DNA of 64,000 nt from Streptomyces sp. CB02366 (GTDB lineage: Bacteria; Actinomycetota; Actinomycetes; Streptomycetales; Streptomycetaceae). A program made the translations under genes and the position numbers. Shown here piece by piece: positions 38,799 through 46,371 of the stretch; the stretch's first letter is position 1, and the number at the start of each line of letters is the position of its first letter. The notes under the pieces were generated by a model. The model was not told the origin of the DNA and did no database searches. It saw only the letters and a list, made by a program, of their open reading frames with translations. The stretch is from assembly GCF_001905905.1 (NCBI RefSeq), contig NZ_LIVT01000013.1, positions 62,001 through 126,000 on the forward strand, in the 5' to 3' direction.

Positions 38799-40147
38799 GC
38801 GTCCACCTTCTTCGTCTTCGGTGCTGCTGTCGGGGCGGGTGCGGGGCCGGTGGCGCGGGCGGCCGAGCCGCCGCCGGCGCCGCTGAAGTCGTAGGCCGTC
38901 TCGGCGTGCTCGACCTGGTCGATTCCGGAGACCTCGTCGTCCTCGGAGACCCGCATGCCGATGGTCCGGTGGATCGCCAGGGCGAGCAGCGCGGAGACGG
39001 CGAGAGAGTACGCGAGGACCGCGACGACGCCGAGGACCTGCTTGCCGAGCTGTTCGAGGCCGCCGCCGTAGAAGAGTCCCTGGGCGTCGGACTGGACGCC
39101 TCCGGTGGCGAAGAAGCCGACCAGGACCGAGCCGATGACACCGCCGACGAGGTGGACGCCGATGACGTCCAGAGAGTCGTCGTAGCCGAACCGGTACTTC
39201 AGGCCGACCGCCATGGCGCACAGGACACCGGCGAGGGCGCCGATCGCGAGGGCGCCGAGCGGGCTGACGGAGCCGCCCGCCGGGGTGATGGCGACGAGGC
39301 CGGCGACCGCGCCGGAGGCGGCGCCGAGCGTGGTGAAGGCGCCGTGGCGCAGCTTCTCGTAGATCAGCCAGCCGAGGACGGCGGCCGCGGCGGCGACCTG
39401 GGTGTTGAGGAACATGACCGCGCCGACGCCGTCGTCGTTGCCGAGCCAGGATCCGGCGTTGAAGCCGAACCAGCCGAACCACAGGAGGGCCGCGCCGAGC
39501 ATGACGAGCGGCAGGCTGTGCGGACGCATCGGGTCCTTCTTGAAGCCGACGCGCTTGCCGATGACCAGGATGACGCCGAGGGCGGCCGCACCCGCGTTGA
39601 TGTGGACGGCCGTGCCGCCGGCGAAGTCGATGACGCCCATCTCGAAGAGCCAGCCGCCGGAACCCCAGACCCAGTGGGCGACGGGGAAGTAGACGGCGGT
39701 GACCCACAGGACGACGAAGAGGGCCCAGGCGGTGAACTTCACCCGGTCGGCGAGGGCGCCGCTGATCAGGGCGGGGGTGAGGACGGCGAACATGAGCTGG
39801 AAGGCGGCGAAGACGTACACCGGGATGGTGTAGCCGTCCCAGAGTTCGGTGACGCCGATGCCGCCGAGGCCGACGTAGTCAAAGCTCCAGCCGATGACCG
39901 AGCCGACGTCGGAGCCGAAGGCGAGGCTGAATCCGTAGAGCACCCACAGGACCGTGACGATCCCGAGGCTGATGAAGCTCATCATCAGCATGTTCAGGGT
40001 GCTCTTGACGCGGACCATGCCCCCGTAGAAGAAGGCCAGGCCGGGGGTCATGAGCATCACCAGGGCCGAGCAGATGAGCAGGAACCCGGTGTTGGCGGCA
40101 GACAGCTCGGGGGCGTCTGCGGCAAGCGTCGTGATGCCTGGGGGCAT
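38795..40147 (-). CDS. amtB: ammonium transporter AmtB
   Basis: This is a 450-residue channel with about 11 membrane segments. Family motifs include LMTPGLAFFYGGMVRVKST near the start, the signature DFAGGTAVHINAGAAALGVI and the later segment GVHLVGGVIGSVLVGFFATG. A C-terminal tail of about 45 residues (Ala/Thr/Pro-rich) faces the cytoplasm. It is first in amtB-glnK-glnD and stands behind a GlnR-like box, so nitrogen-limitation control is likely. Confidence 0.96.
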   Translation of the reverse strand: MPPGITTLAADAPELSAANTGFLLICSALVMLMTPGLAFFYGGMVRVKSTLNMLMMSFISLGIVTVLWVLYGFSLAFGSDVGSVIGWSFDYVGLGGIGVTELWDGYTIPVYVFAAFQLMFAVLTPALISGALADRVKFTAWALFVVLWVTAVYFPVAHWVWGSGGWLFEMGVIDFAGGTAVHINAGAAALGVILVIGKRVGFKKDPMRPHSLPLVMLGAALLWFGWFGFNAGSWLGNDDGVGAVMFLNTQVAAAAAVLGWLIYEKLRHGAFTTLGAASGAVAGLVAITPAGGSVSPLGALAIGALAGVLCAMAVGLKYRFGYDDSLDVIGVHLVGGVIGSVLVGFFATGGVQSDAQGLFYGGGLEQLGKQVLGVVAVLAYSLAVSALLALAIHRTIGMRVSEDDEVSGIDQVEHAETAYDFSGAGGGSAARATGPAPAPTAAPKTKKVDA

Positions 40148-40470
40148 CGGCGTCTCCTCGTCGTCGGAGCGGCCGCGGCGTGCGGGGAAGGCCGCGGGAC
40201 CACTGGGGTGCGGTGCGGGCCGTTATGAGCCACGAGATTGGCCCAGAGCCGTTTCGTGGGATGCCGCACGATGTTTCCCGGGCGTGACGAAGAGGGATCG
40301 CGTGTTACGGCCGGATGAAGCCCGGGTGGCGGGTCCGGTCCGCTGCCTACCATGCGGCGCACGCCGTGCGCCGCGGACGGGGCCGGCCGCGGCGCCCCTC
40401 CGCGCGACCGGGCGATGGGGGAGCCGGGTCGGGGTGTGCGGAAGGGGGCCGCGGCCGGGGCCGGGGGCGG
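40148..40470. other. 323-bp region between nsdA 3' end and amtB, with the GlnR box
   Basis: The left part is the amtB leader and promoter with the GlnR box at 40251-40288. The right part, downstream of the nsdA stop, is GC-rich and shows no perfect hairpin with a T-run. No coding region is supported. Confidence 0.5.
40251..40288 (-). promoter_or_regulatory. GlnR-binding box upstream of amtB
   Basis: Read toward amtB, the sequence is GTCAC-n6-GAAAC-n6-CGGCA-n6-GAAAC, with half-sites at 40284-40288, 40273-40277, 40262-40266 and 40251-40255. This is the a-b-a-b layout of GlnR boxes in Streptomyces; the second a-site is degenerate. A further GTAAC lies at 40304-40308. The box sits about 104-141 bp upstream of the amtB ATG, as expected for an activator site. 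Confidence 0.75.
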
Positions 40471-41946
40471 TCAGACCGCTTCGGCGGTCTCCGGGAGCTG
40501 TTCGTGGAGGAGTTCGGTGAGCCGGGCGACTTCGGCGACGTCGCCGAAGTCGCGGGCGGCGGTGTCCACGGTCTTGCGCAGACGGGTGTTGACGCGCTCG
40601 GAACGGACCTTCTTGGCGATCTTCAGGGCGCGGGCGGCCAGCACGGTGGACTGTTCGGGCTCGCGCTGCAGGAGGTGGACGGTGGCCATGCCGATGAGGT
40701 TGAGCGCGTAGGAGCGCTGGTGCTCGTCGTCGTCGCCGAACAGCTCGACGGCCCGCTCCATGACGGGCTCGGCGAGCGAGGCGTAGGTGGGGCTGCGGCC
40801 GGCGACGTAGGCCAGGTCGCGGTAGGAGTGGGCGTTCTCGCCGTTCAGCTCGGCCTCGGAGAAGAAGCGGATCCAGTCGGGTTCGGGCTCGTCGTCGAGG
40901 CCGGCGTCCAGAAAGGTGTCCTCGGCCATCCGGACGGCCCGCTTGCATTTGCTGGGCTGGCCCATGTTGGCGTAGGCGCGGGCCTCCATCGCATACAGCA
41001 TCGCCTGGGTGCGGGAGGTGGCGCAGTCGCGACTGCCGTACTGGGCGAGGTGGATCAGCTCCAGGGCGTCGTCGGGGCGGCCGAGGTGGATCATCTGGCG
41101 GCTCATGCTGGAGAGGATGTAGCTGCCGAGCGGTTTGTCGCCGGCCTCCTTGGCGGCGTGCAGGGCGAGTACGAAGTACTTCTGGGCGGTGGGCTGGAGA
41201 CCGACGTCGTAGCTCATCCAGCCCGCCAGCTCGGCCAGTTCGGCGGCGCAGCGGAAGAGCCGCCGGGCGGTGGGGCCCGGCTGGGGCTCCTGGAGCAGGT
41301 CGGTGACCTCGTGCAGTTGCCCCACGACGGCCTTGCGGCGCAGGCCGCCGCCGCACTGGGCGTCCCACTGGCGGAACATCGCGGTGGTCGACTCCAGCAG
41401 GTCCAGCTCGGGACCGGAGAGCCGGGAGGGGCGGGGCTCGGCGGCGGGGGCGGCCGGCTCGTCGGACGCCTGGGCGGGGGCGGGGACCAGCCAGCGCTGC
41501 ATGGGCTCGATGAGGGCGGGCCCGGCAGCCAGCGTCAGGGAGGAGCCGAGGAATCCGCGCCGGGCGAGCATCAGGTCGCTGCGGGAGAACTCGCTGAGCA
41601 GGGCGACGGTCTGCGGCCCGGCCCAGGGGAGGTCGACCCCGGCCACCGAGGGCGACTGGTGGGCGGTGCGCAGACCGAGCTGCTCGACGGCGACGACGGT
41701 GCCGAAGCGTTCGGAGAACAGCTCGGAGAGGATGCGCGGGATCGGTTCGCGCGGCTGCTCCCCGTCGAGCCAGCGCCGCACCCGGGAGGTGTCGGTGCTG
41801 ATGTGGAGGGCGCCCATCTGCCGGGCGCGCCGGTTGACCTGGCGGGCCAGCTCGCCCTTGGACCAGCCACTGCGCACGAACCACGACCCCAAATGCGCGT
41901 TGGGCCGCTTTCCCGCATCCGTGCCCTCTGCGCCGCTGCCACTCAC
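40471..41946 (-). CDS. nsdA: NsdA, negative regulator of differentiation
   Basis: NsdA represses sporulation and antibiotic production in S. coelicolor; its mode of action is not known. The 491-residue product has a helical N-terminal DNA-binding-like part (GWSKGELARQVNRRARQMGA, HISTDTSRVRRWLDGEQPRE) and TPR-like helical repeats. The GTG at 41944-41946 was chosen because a GGGGGCG ribosome-binding sequence precedes it; an ATG ten codons upstream (41976, 501 residues) is possible and has no clear ribosome-binding site. It reads away from the Prim-Pol-like gene across a 426-bp gap. Confidence 0.9.
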   Translation of the reverse strand: MSGSGAEGTDAGKRPNAHLGSWFVRSGWSKGELARQVNRRARQMGALHISTDTSRVRRWLDGEQPREPIPRILSELFSERFGTVVAVEQLGLRTAHQSPSVAGVDLPWAGPQTVALLSEFSRSDLMLARRGFLGSSLTLAAGPALIEPMQRWLVPAPAQASDEPAAPAAEPRPSRLSGPELDLLESTTAMFRQWDAQCGGGLRRKAVVGQLHEVTDLLQEPQPGPTARRLFRCAAELAELAGWMSYDVGLQPTAQKYFVLALHAAKEAGDKPLGSYILSSMSRQMIHLGRPDDALELIHLAQYGSRDCATSRTQAMLYAMEARAYANMGQPSKCKRAVRMAEDTFLDAGLDDEPEPDWIRFFSEAELNGENAHSYRDLAYVAGRSPTYASLAEPVMERAVELFGDDDEHQRSYALNLIGMATVHLLQREPEQSTVLAARALKIAKKVRSERVNTRLRKTVDTAARDFGDVAEVARLTELLHEQLPETAEAV

Positions 41947-42372
41947 TGGAACGCCCCCATCCCGCCGAAAACCCATCGCGCGAACCGTTATCAGAATGCC
42001 GTGCATCAGTGCTGTCCGGAGAGGAGTCCACCTCTCCCGAACAAGAAATCGGATTGCCTGCGGCATACCCGCGGGCCCCATCCTTCCAGGGTTCGCGTAC
42101 CGACGGTAATCCTACGATCACCCCTGCCGCGAGGGGAGTTGGGGAAACGCCACCATTCGCCACCCCTTCTGATGAACCCGACCGCCGCTGAGCGCGCTTG
42201 ACTTGAGCGAACAGGACCGAGGGCGAGCGGGAAGAAGCATTCGGGGGCGTGCGCGCCGTGCCGCACTCCCTTTTGCACTCCCGCGCACGCCACTCGATCG
42301 AGTTCAGCGGCGGAGGGTCGCCCGAGCGGCGCGAGACGTAACCACCGGCGAGGCGGACCCGTTGGAGGGGGC
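41947..42372. other. 426-bp divergent intergenic region, nsdA and Prim-Pol-like gene promoters
   Basis: Both flanking genes read outward, so two promoters are expected. A TTGACT hexamer near 42199 faces right but lacks a good -10 at 16-18 bp. The region near 42000-42060 is less GC-rich than the flanks. No clear operator, hairpin with T-run or gene was found. Confidence 0.35.
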
Positions 42373-43020
42373 ATGGGCTTCACTATCGGCGGCATCCGGG
42401 AGATGCGATCCGGTGCGCGGCGTCGCCACCGCGGCGGCACGGGCACGGCGGTGGCCGAGTACACCGGGCTGTGGGGCTGGGCGGTGCGGCCGGGGGCGCG
42501 GGCCGAGTCCGGCGCATGCTCGTGCGGGGCGGCGGCCTGCCCGGCGCCGGGGGCCCATCCCCTGGACTTCGCCCCCGAGATCCCGGCGGGCGCCGGTCCG
42601 GACCGCGCCGCAGACGCCTGGGCCGAGACGCCCGGCGCGGCCATGCTGCTGCCGGTGGGCCGCTCCTTCGACGTCCTGGAGGTCGCGGAGCAGGCCGGGC
42701 GGCGCGCGGTGGTGCGGATGGAGAGGATGGGGCTGCCCTCGGGGCCGGTCGCGGTGACGCCGACCGGGCGGGCGCAGTTCTTCGTCGCCCCCGGGGCCGC
42801 CGCCGAGCTGCCGGCGCTGCTCTACCGGATGGGCTGGGACGACGCGGGGCTCGACCTCCGCGCCCTCGGCCCGGGGGCGTACGTCACCGCCCCGCCCTCC
42901 GACCTCGGCGGTCTCGGCCCGGTCCGCTGGCTGCGGTCCCCGGCACTGGACACGGCGGCCGCTCCCCCGCAGGCACGGCTGCTGCTGGGAACCCTGGCGT
43001 ACGTCTGCCACCGTTCGTAG
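42373..43020 (+). CDS. Prim-Pol-fold protein with degenerate catalytic motifs
   Basis: This is a 215-residue chromosomal protein of the bifunctional primase/polymerase N-terminal domain type. The conserved start (MGFTIGGIREMRSGARRR), the paired Cys region (CSCGAAACPAPGAHPLD) and the TAPPSDLGGLGPVRW end fit the Streptomyces family. Where active Prim-Pol proteins have the metal-binding hhhDhD it has VLEVAE (residues 101-106), and the RG-x-H motif is GRAQ, so catalytic activity is doubtful. It may be a domesticated structural or DNA-binding relative. It stands alone, is read away from nsdA, and ends before a repeat-rich terminator. Confidence 0.75.
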   Translation: MGFTIGGIREMRSGARRRHRGGTGTAVAEYTGLWGWAVRPGARAESGACSCGAAACPAPGAHPLDFAPEIPAGAGPDRAADAWAETPGAAMLLPVGRSFDVLEVAEQAGRRAVVRMERMGLPSGPVAVTPTGRAQFFVAPGAAAELPALLYRMGWDDAGLDLRALGPGAYVTAPPSDLGGLGPVRWLRSPALDTAAAPPQARLLLGTLAYVCHRS

Positions 43021-43140
43021 GCGGCACGGAAACGGCGGACGGGCGGCGCCCGGAAGCCGGGCACGCGCGGCACGGAACCGGCGGAGGGGCAGCACCGGGA
43101 GCCAGGCGTGTGCGGCACGGAAACGGCGGACGGGCGGCAG
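43021..43140. repeat. 46-bp tandem repeat, 2.6 copies
   Basis: Copies start at 43021, 43067 and 43112 (partial). Each begins GCGGCACGGAA and continues with a variant of ACGGCGGACGGGCGGC. The second copy differs at several positions. The last copy forms the left arm of the following terminator stem. It is probably replication slippage at a terminator, with no known function. Confidence 0.6.
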
Positions 43141-43173
43141 GCTCCTCGTGGGAGCCGCCGCCCGTCCGCCGTT
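43122..43173. terminator. terminator between convergent Prim-Pol-like gene and ftsY
   Basis: Perfect 17-bp arms (43122-43138 and 43157-43173; AACGGCGGACGGGCGGC and its complement) contain a second small stem (GGCTCC with GGAGCC) in the loop. It lies between two convergent genes and probably ends both. Confidence 0.75.
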
Positions 43174-43189
43174 CGCGGTGCGGAGCGGG

Positions 43190-44392
43190 TCAGTCGCCGA
43201 TCAGGGCGTCCACGAAGGCCCCCGGCTCGAACGGGGCGAGGTCGTCCGGGCCCTCGCCGAGGCCGATCAGCTTCACCGGTACGCCCAGCTCGCGCTGGAC
43301 CGCGATGACGATGCCGCCCTTGGCGGTGCCGTCGAGCTTGGTGAGGACGATGCCCGTGATGTCCACGACCTCCGCGAACACCCGGGCCTGGACGAGGCCG
43401 TTCTGGCCGGTGGTGGCGTCCAGGACGAGGAGCACCTCGTCCAGCGGACCGTGCTTCTCCACCACGCGCTTGACCTTGCCCAGCTCGTCCATGAGACCGG
43501 TCTTGGTGTGCAGCCGGCCGGCGGTGTCGATGAGGACGACGTCCGCGCCCTCCGCGATGCCCTCCTTGACCGCGTCGTAGGCGATCGAGGCCGGGTCGCC
43601 GCCCTCGGGCCCGCGGACCGTACGGGCTCCGACGCGCTCGCCCCAGGTCTGGAGCTGGTCGGCGGCGGCGGCGCGGAAGGTGTCGGCCGCGCCGAGGACC
43701 ACGCTGCGGCCGTCCGCGACGAGTACCCGGGCCAGCTTGCCGGTGGTGGTGGTCTTGCCGGTGCCGTTGACGCCGACGACCATGACGACGCCGGGGGTCT
43801 CCGCGCCGCCCTGGGTCCTGACCTCGCGGTCGAAGTCCGGGCCGAGCAGGGTGATCAGCTCCTCGCGGAGCAGGGTGCGCAGTTCGTCCGGCGTGCGGGT
43901 GCCGAGCACGCGGACGCGCTCGCGCAGCCGCTCGACCAGTTCCTGGGTGGGGGCGACGCCGACGTCGGCGGTGAGGAGGGTGTCCTCGATCTCCTCCCAG
44001 GTGTCCTCGTCGAGGTTGTCCCGGGAGAGCAGGGTGAGGAGGCCCTTGCCGAGCGAGTTCTGCGAGCGGGCGAGCCGGGCCCGCAGCCGGACGAGCCGGC
44101 CGGCGGTGGGCTCGGGGACCTCCAGCGCGGGGGCCTCGGGGGCCTCGACGACCGGGGCCTCCTCCACGGGCGCGGTGGCGTCCGGGAGACCGACGTCGTC
44201 GATGGTGCGCCGCGCTTCGTCGCGCGGCGTCTCGGCCTCCTCGCCGACCTGCGGTTCGGCGGGAGGGGTGATGGTCGGCGCGCTCGGCGGCGGGGGCGGC
44301 AGCTTCTTCTTCTTGCGGCTGCCGACCACGAGCCCGCCGACCAGGCCGACAGCGACCAGGGCGATGACTACAGCGAGGATGACGATTTCCAT
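43190..44392 (-). CDS. ftsY: signal recognition particle receptor FtsY
   Basis: FtsY is the membrane-associated GTPase that receives the SRP. The 400-residue product has an N-terminal membrane segment (VILAVVIALVAVGLVGGLVV), a Glu/Pro/Ala-rich acidic A domain, the N domain and the G domain (GVNGTGKTTTTGKLA, DTAGRLHTK, TKLDGTAKGG). The ATG at 44392 begins with the membrane segment; the upstream open frame is not conserved. It is convergent with the Prim-Pol-like gene. Its partner Ffh is also in the window. Confidence 0.96.
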   Translation of the reverse strand: MEIVILAVVIALVAVGLVGGLVVGSRKKKKLPPPPPSAPTITPPAEPQVGEEAETPRDEARRTIDDVGLPDATAPVEEAPVVEAPEAPALEVPEPTAGRLVRLRARLARSQNSLGKGLLTLLSRDNLDEDTWEEIEDTLLTADVGVAPTQELVERLRERVRVLGTRTPDELRTLLREELITLLGPDFDREVRTQGGAETPGVVMVVGVNGTGKTTTTGKLARVLVADGRSVVLGAADTFRAAAADQLQTWGERVGARTVRGPEGGDPASIAYDAVKEGIAEGADVVLIDTAGRLHTKTGLMDELGKVKRVVEKHGPLDEVLLVLDATTGQNGLVQARVFAEVVDITGIVLTKLDGTAKGGIVIAVQRELGVPVKLIGLGEGPDDLAPFEPGAFVDALIGD

Positions 44393-44719
44393 AACCCGTC
44401 CAGTATCGGCCACCGTCGCCCCCCGGACGCTGCCCCGGCTGGCCCCCGGTGATCCGGTGGGCCCATATGCACCTTTTGGCGGCATCGCGGAGGCCGCCCT
44501 CCGTACACCTGACGTTCCGTCGCCCACGCGCCGCTCCAAGGACGGCGGCGTACGCGGGCGGGCACCGCGTCGGCACGGTGCGGACCGAGGAGCACCACGC
44601 GGGGGGGGCGGAGTCCGCATCCGTTCTGCGGGCGACCGCCGGAAACGCCGCCGCCCCGGCTCGGGAAGAGCCGGGGCGGCGGGCCGGGAAGGCGGGCCGG
44701 GGAGGAGAGGCGGCGGGGG
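44393..44719. other. 327-bp region between glcP 3' end and ftsY, with glcP terminator
   Basis: A perfect 15-bp stem (44648-44662 and 44668-44682, CCGCCGCCCCGGCTC and its complement, loop GGGAA) lies 38 bp beyond the glcP stop and should end its transcript. The rest must hold the ftsY promoter. No gene is supported. Confidence 0.6.
44648..44682 (-). terminator. glcP terminator hairpin
   Basis: Perfect 15-bp stem and five-base loop GGGAA directly downstream of the glcP stop on the minus strand. No T-run, as is common for Streptomyces terminators. Confidence 0.7.
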
Positions 44720-46138
44720 TCAGCCCATCTCCTCCAGCGCCTTGCCCTTGGTCTCCTTCACGAACTTGAGCACGAAGGGGATCGAGAGCACGGCGAAGCA
44801 GGCGTAGATGATGTACGTCCCCGAGAGGTTCCAGTCGGCCAGGCTCGGGAAGCTGGCGGTGATCGCCCAGTTGGCCATCCACTGGGCGAAGACGGCGACG
44901 CCGAGGGCGGCGGCGCGCAGGCGGTTCGGGAACATCTCGCCCAGGAAGACCCAGACGACGACGCCCCACGACAGGGCGAAGAAGAGCACGAAGACGTGGG
45001 CGGCCACCAGCGCCGTGGCCCCCTGGGCGGTGGGCAGCTTGCCGTCGACCAGGTCGGCGGAGAAGGCCCACGCCTCGACGGCCAGCGCGAGGGCCATGCC
45101 GATGGAGCCGACGAGAGCGAGCGGACGGCGGCCCACCCGGTCCACCAGCACCATCGCGATCACCGTGCCGATGATGTTGATGATCGAGGTGGTGAAGGAG
45201 TAGAAGAACGAGTCGGTCGGGTCGATGCCGACCGACTGCCACAGCGTCGCCGAGTAGTAGAACGCCACGTTGATGCCGACGAGCTGCTGGAACATCGACA
45301 GGCCGATACCGACCCAGACGATCGGCAGGAAGACGAAACGGCTGCCGAGCAGGTCCTTGAAGGAGGACCTGTGCTCGCGGTGCATGGCGGTCTCGATCTC
45401 GTTCACCCGGGCGTCGAGGTCCATGTTCTTCCCCTCGACCTCTTCGAGGATCTTGCGGGCCTCGGCCTTCTTGCCCACCGAGATCAGGAAGCGCGGGGAC
45501 TCGGGGATGGCGAACGAGAGCAGTCCGTACAGGACGGCCGGGACGACCATCACGCCGAGCATCCACTGCCAGGCCTCCAGGCCCAGGATCTCCCCGCGCT
45601 GGTCGCCGTCGGCGATCTGGAGGACGGCGTAGTTCACCAGCTGGGAGATGGCGATGCCGATGACGATCGCGGCCTGCTGGAAGGAGCCCAGGCGGCCGCG
45701 GTAGGCGGGCGGGGAGACCTCGGCGATGTACGCCGGGCCGATCACGGAGGCCATGCCGATGGCGAAGCCGCCGATGATGCGCCACACCGCCAGGTCCCAG
45801 AGCGCGAACGGCAGCGCCGATCCGATGGCGCTGGCGGTGAAGAGCACCGAGGCGATCTGCATGCAGCGGATGCGGCCGATCCGGTCCGCGATCCGGCCGG
45901 CGGTGGCGGCGCCGATCGCGCAGCCGATCAGCGCGATGGCGATGACCTGGGCGAGCGTGCCGGAGCCGATGTCGTACCGGTCGCGGATGGCCTCGACGGC
46001 CCCGTTGATGACGGAGCTGTCGTAGCCGAAGAGGAAACCGCCCATCGCCGCGGCCGCGGTGATGAAGATGACATGGCCGAGATGGTCCGGGTGGGCCGCC
46101 CGGGCCCCGGACTCCGGTCCGTTCGCTGCACTGGTCAC
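44720..46138 (-). CDS. glcP: glucose permease GlcP, major facilitator superfamily sugar porter
   Basis: This is a 472-residue membrane protein with 12 predicted membrane segments and the sugar-porter motifs GRIADRIGRIRCM, PESPRFL and DRVGRRPL. The sequence and gene position fit GlcP, the main glucose transporter of S. coelicolor; that orthology is from memory. The GTG at 46136-46138 has AGGAG upstream and gives VTSAANGPES; the open frame begins 20 codons earlier. It is a single gene between ftsY and smc. Confidence 0.88.
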   Translation of the reverse strand: MTSAANGPESGARAAHPDHLGHVIFITAAAAMGGFLFGYDSSVINGAVEAIRDRYDIGSGTLAQVIAIALIGCAIGAATAGRIADRIGRIRCMQIASVLFTASAIGSALPFALWDLAVWRIIGGFAIGMASVIGPAYIAEVSPPAYRGRLGSFQQAAIVIGIAISQLVNYAVLQIADGDQRGEILGLEAWQWMLGVMVVPAVLYGLLSFAIPESPRFLISVGKKAEARKILEEVEGKNMDLDARVNEIETAMHREHRSSFKDLLGSRFVFLPIVWVGIGLSMFQQLVGINVAFYYSATLWQSVGIDPTDSFFYSFTTSIINIIGTVIAMVLVDRVGRRPLALVGSIGMALALAVEAWAFSADLVDGKLPTAQGATALVAAHVFVLFFALSWGVVVWVFLGEMFPNRLRAAALGVAVFAQWMANWAITASFPSLADWNLSGTYIIYACFAVLSIPFVLKFVKETKGKALEEMG

Positions 46139-46371
46139 ATGAACTCCTGATGCCTGGCCGGGGTCAGACGTGGGGGGTGAGCCTTCCCAGTGGCGCACAC
46201 CATCCGGTTCACCACCACTTGAAGGCCAGAACGACTTCGCAGAGGTTATGCGTTCAAGTTTTGAAGCCCAACAGCGGGTCTCCGCACGTGTACCCCGAAC
46301 CGCGCGATACGTGCCTTGAACTTTTGTCGAGCCGGTGGAAAGCCTCCGCGGCGGCGGCGTCGCGGGCCGGA

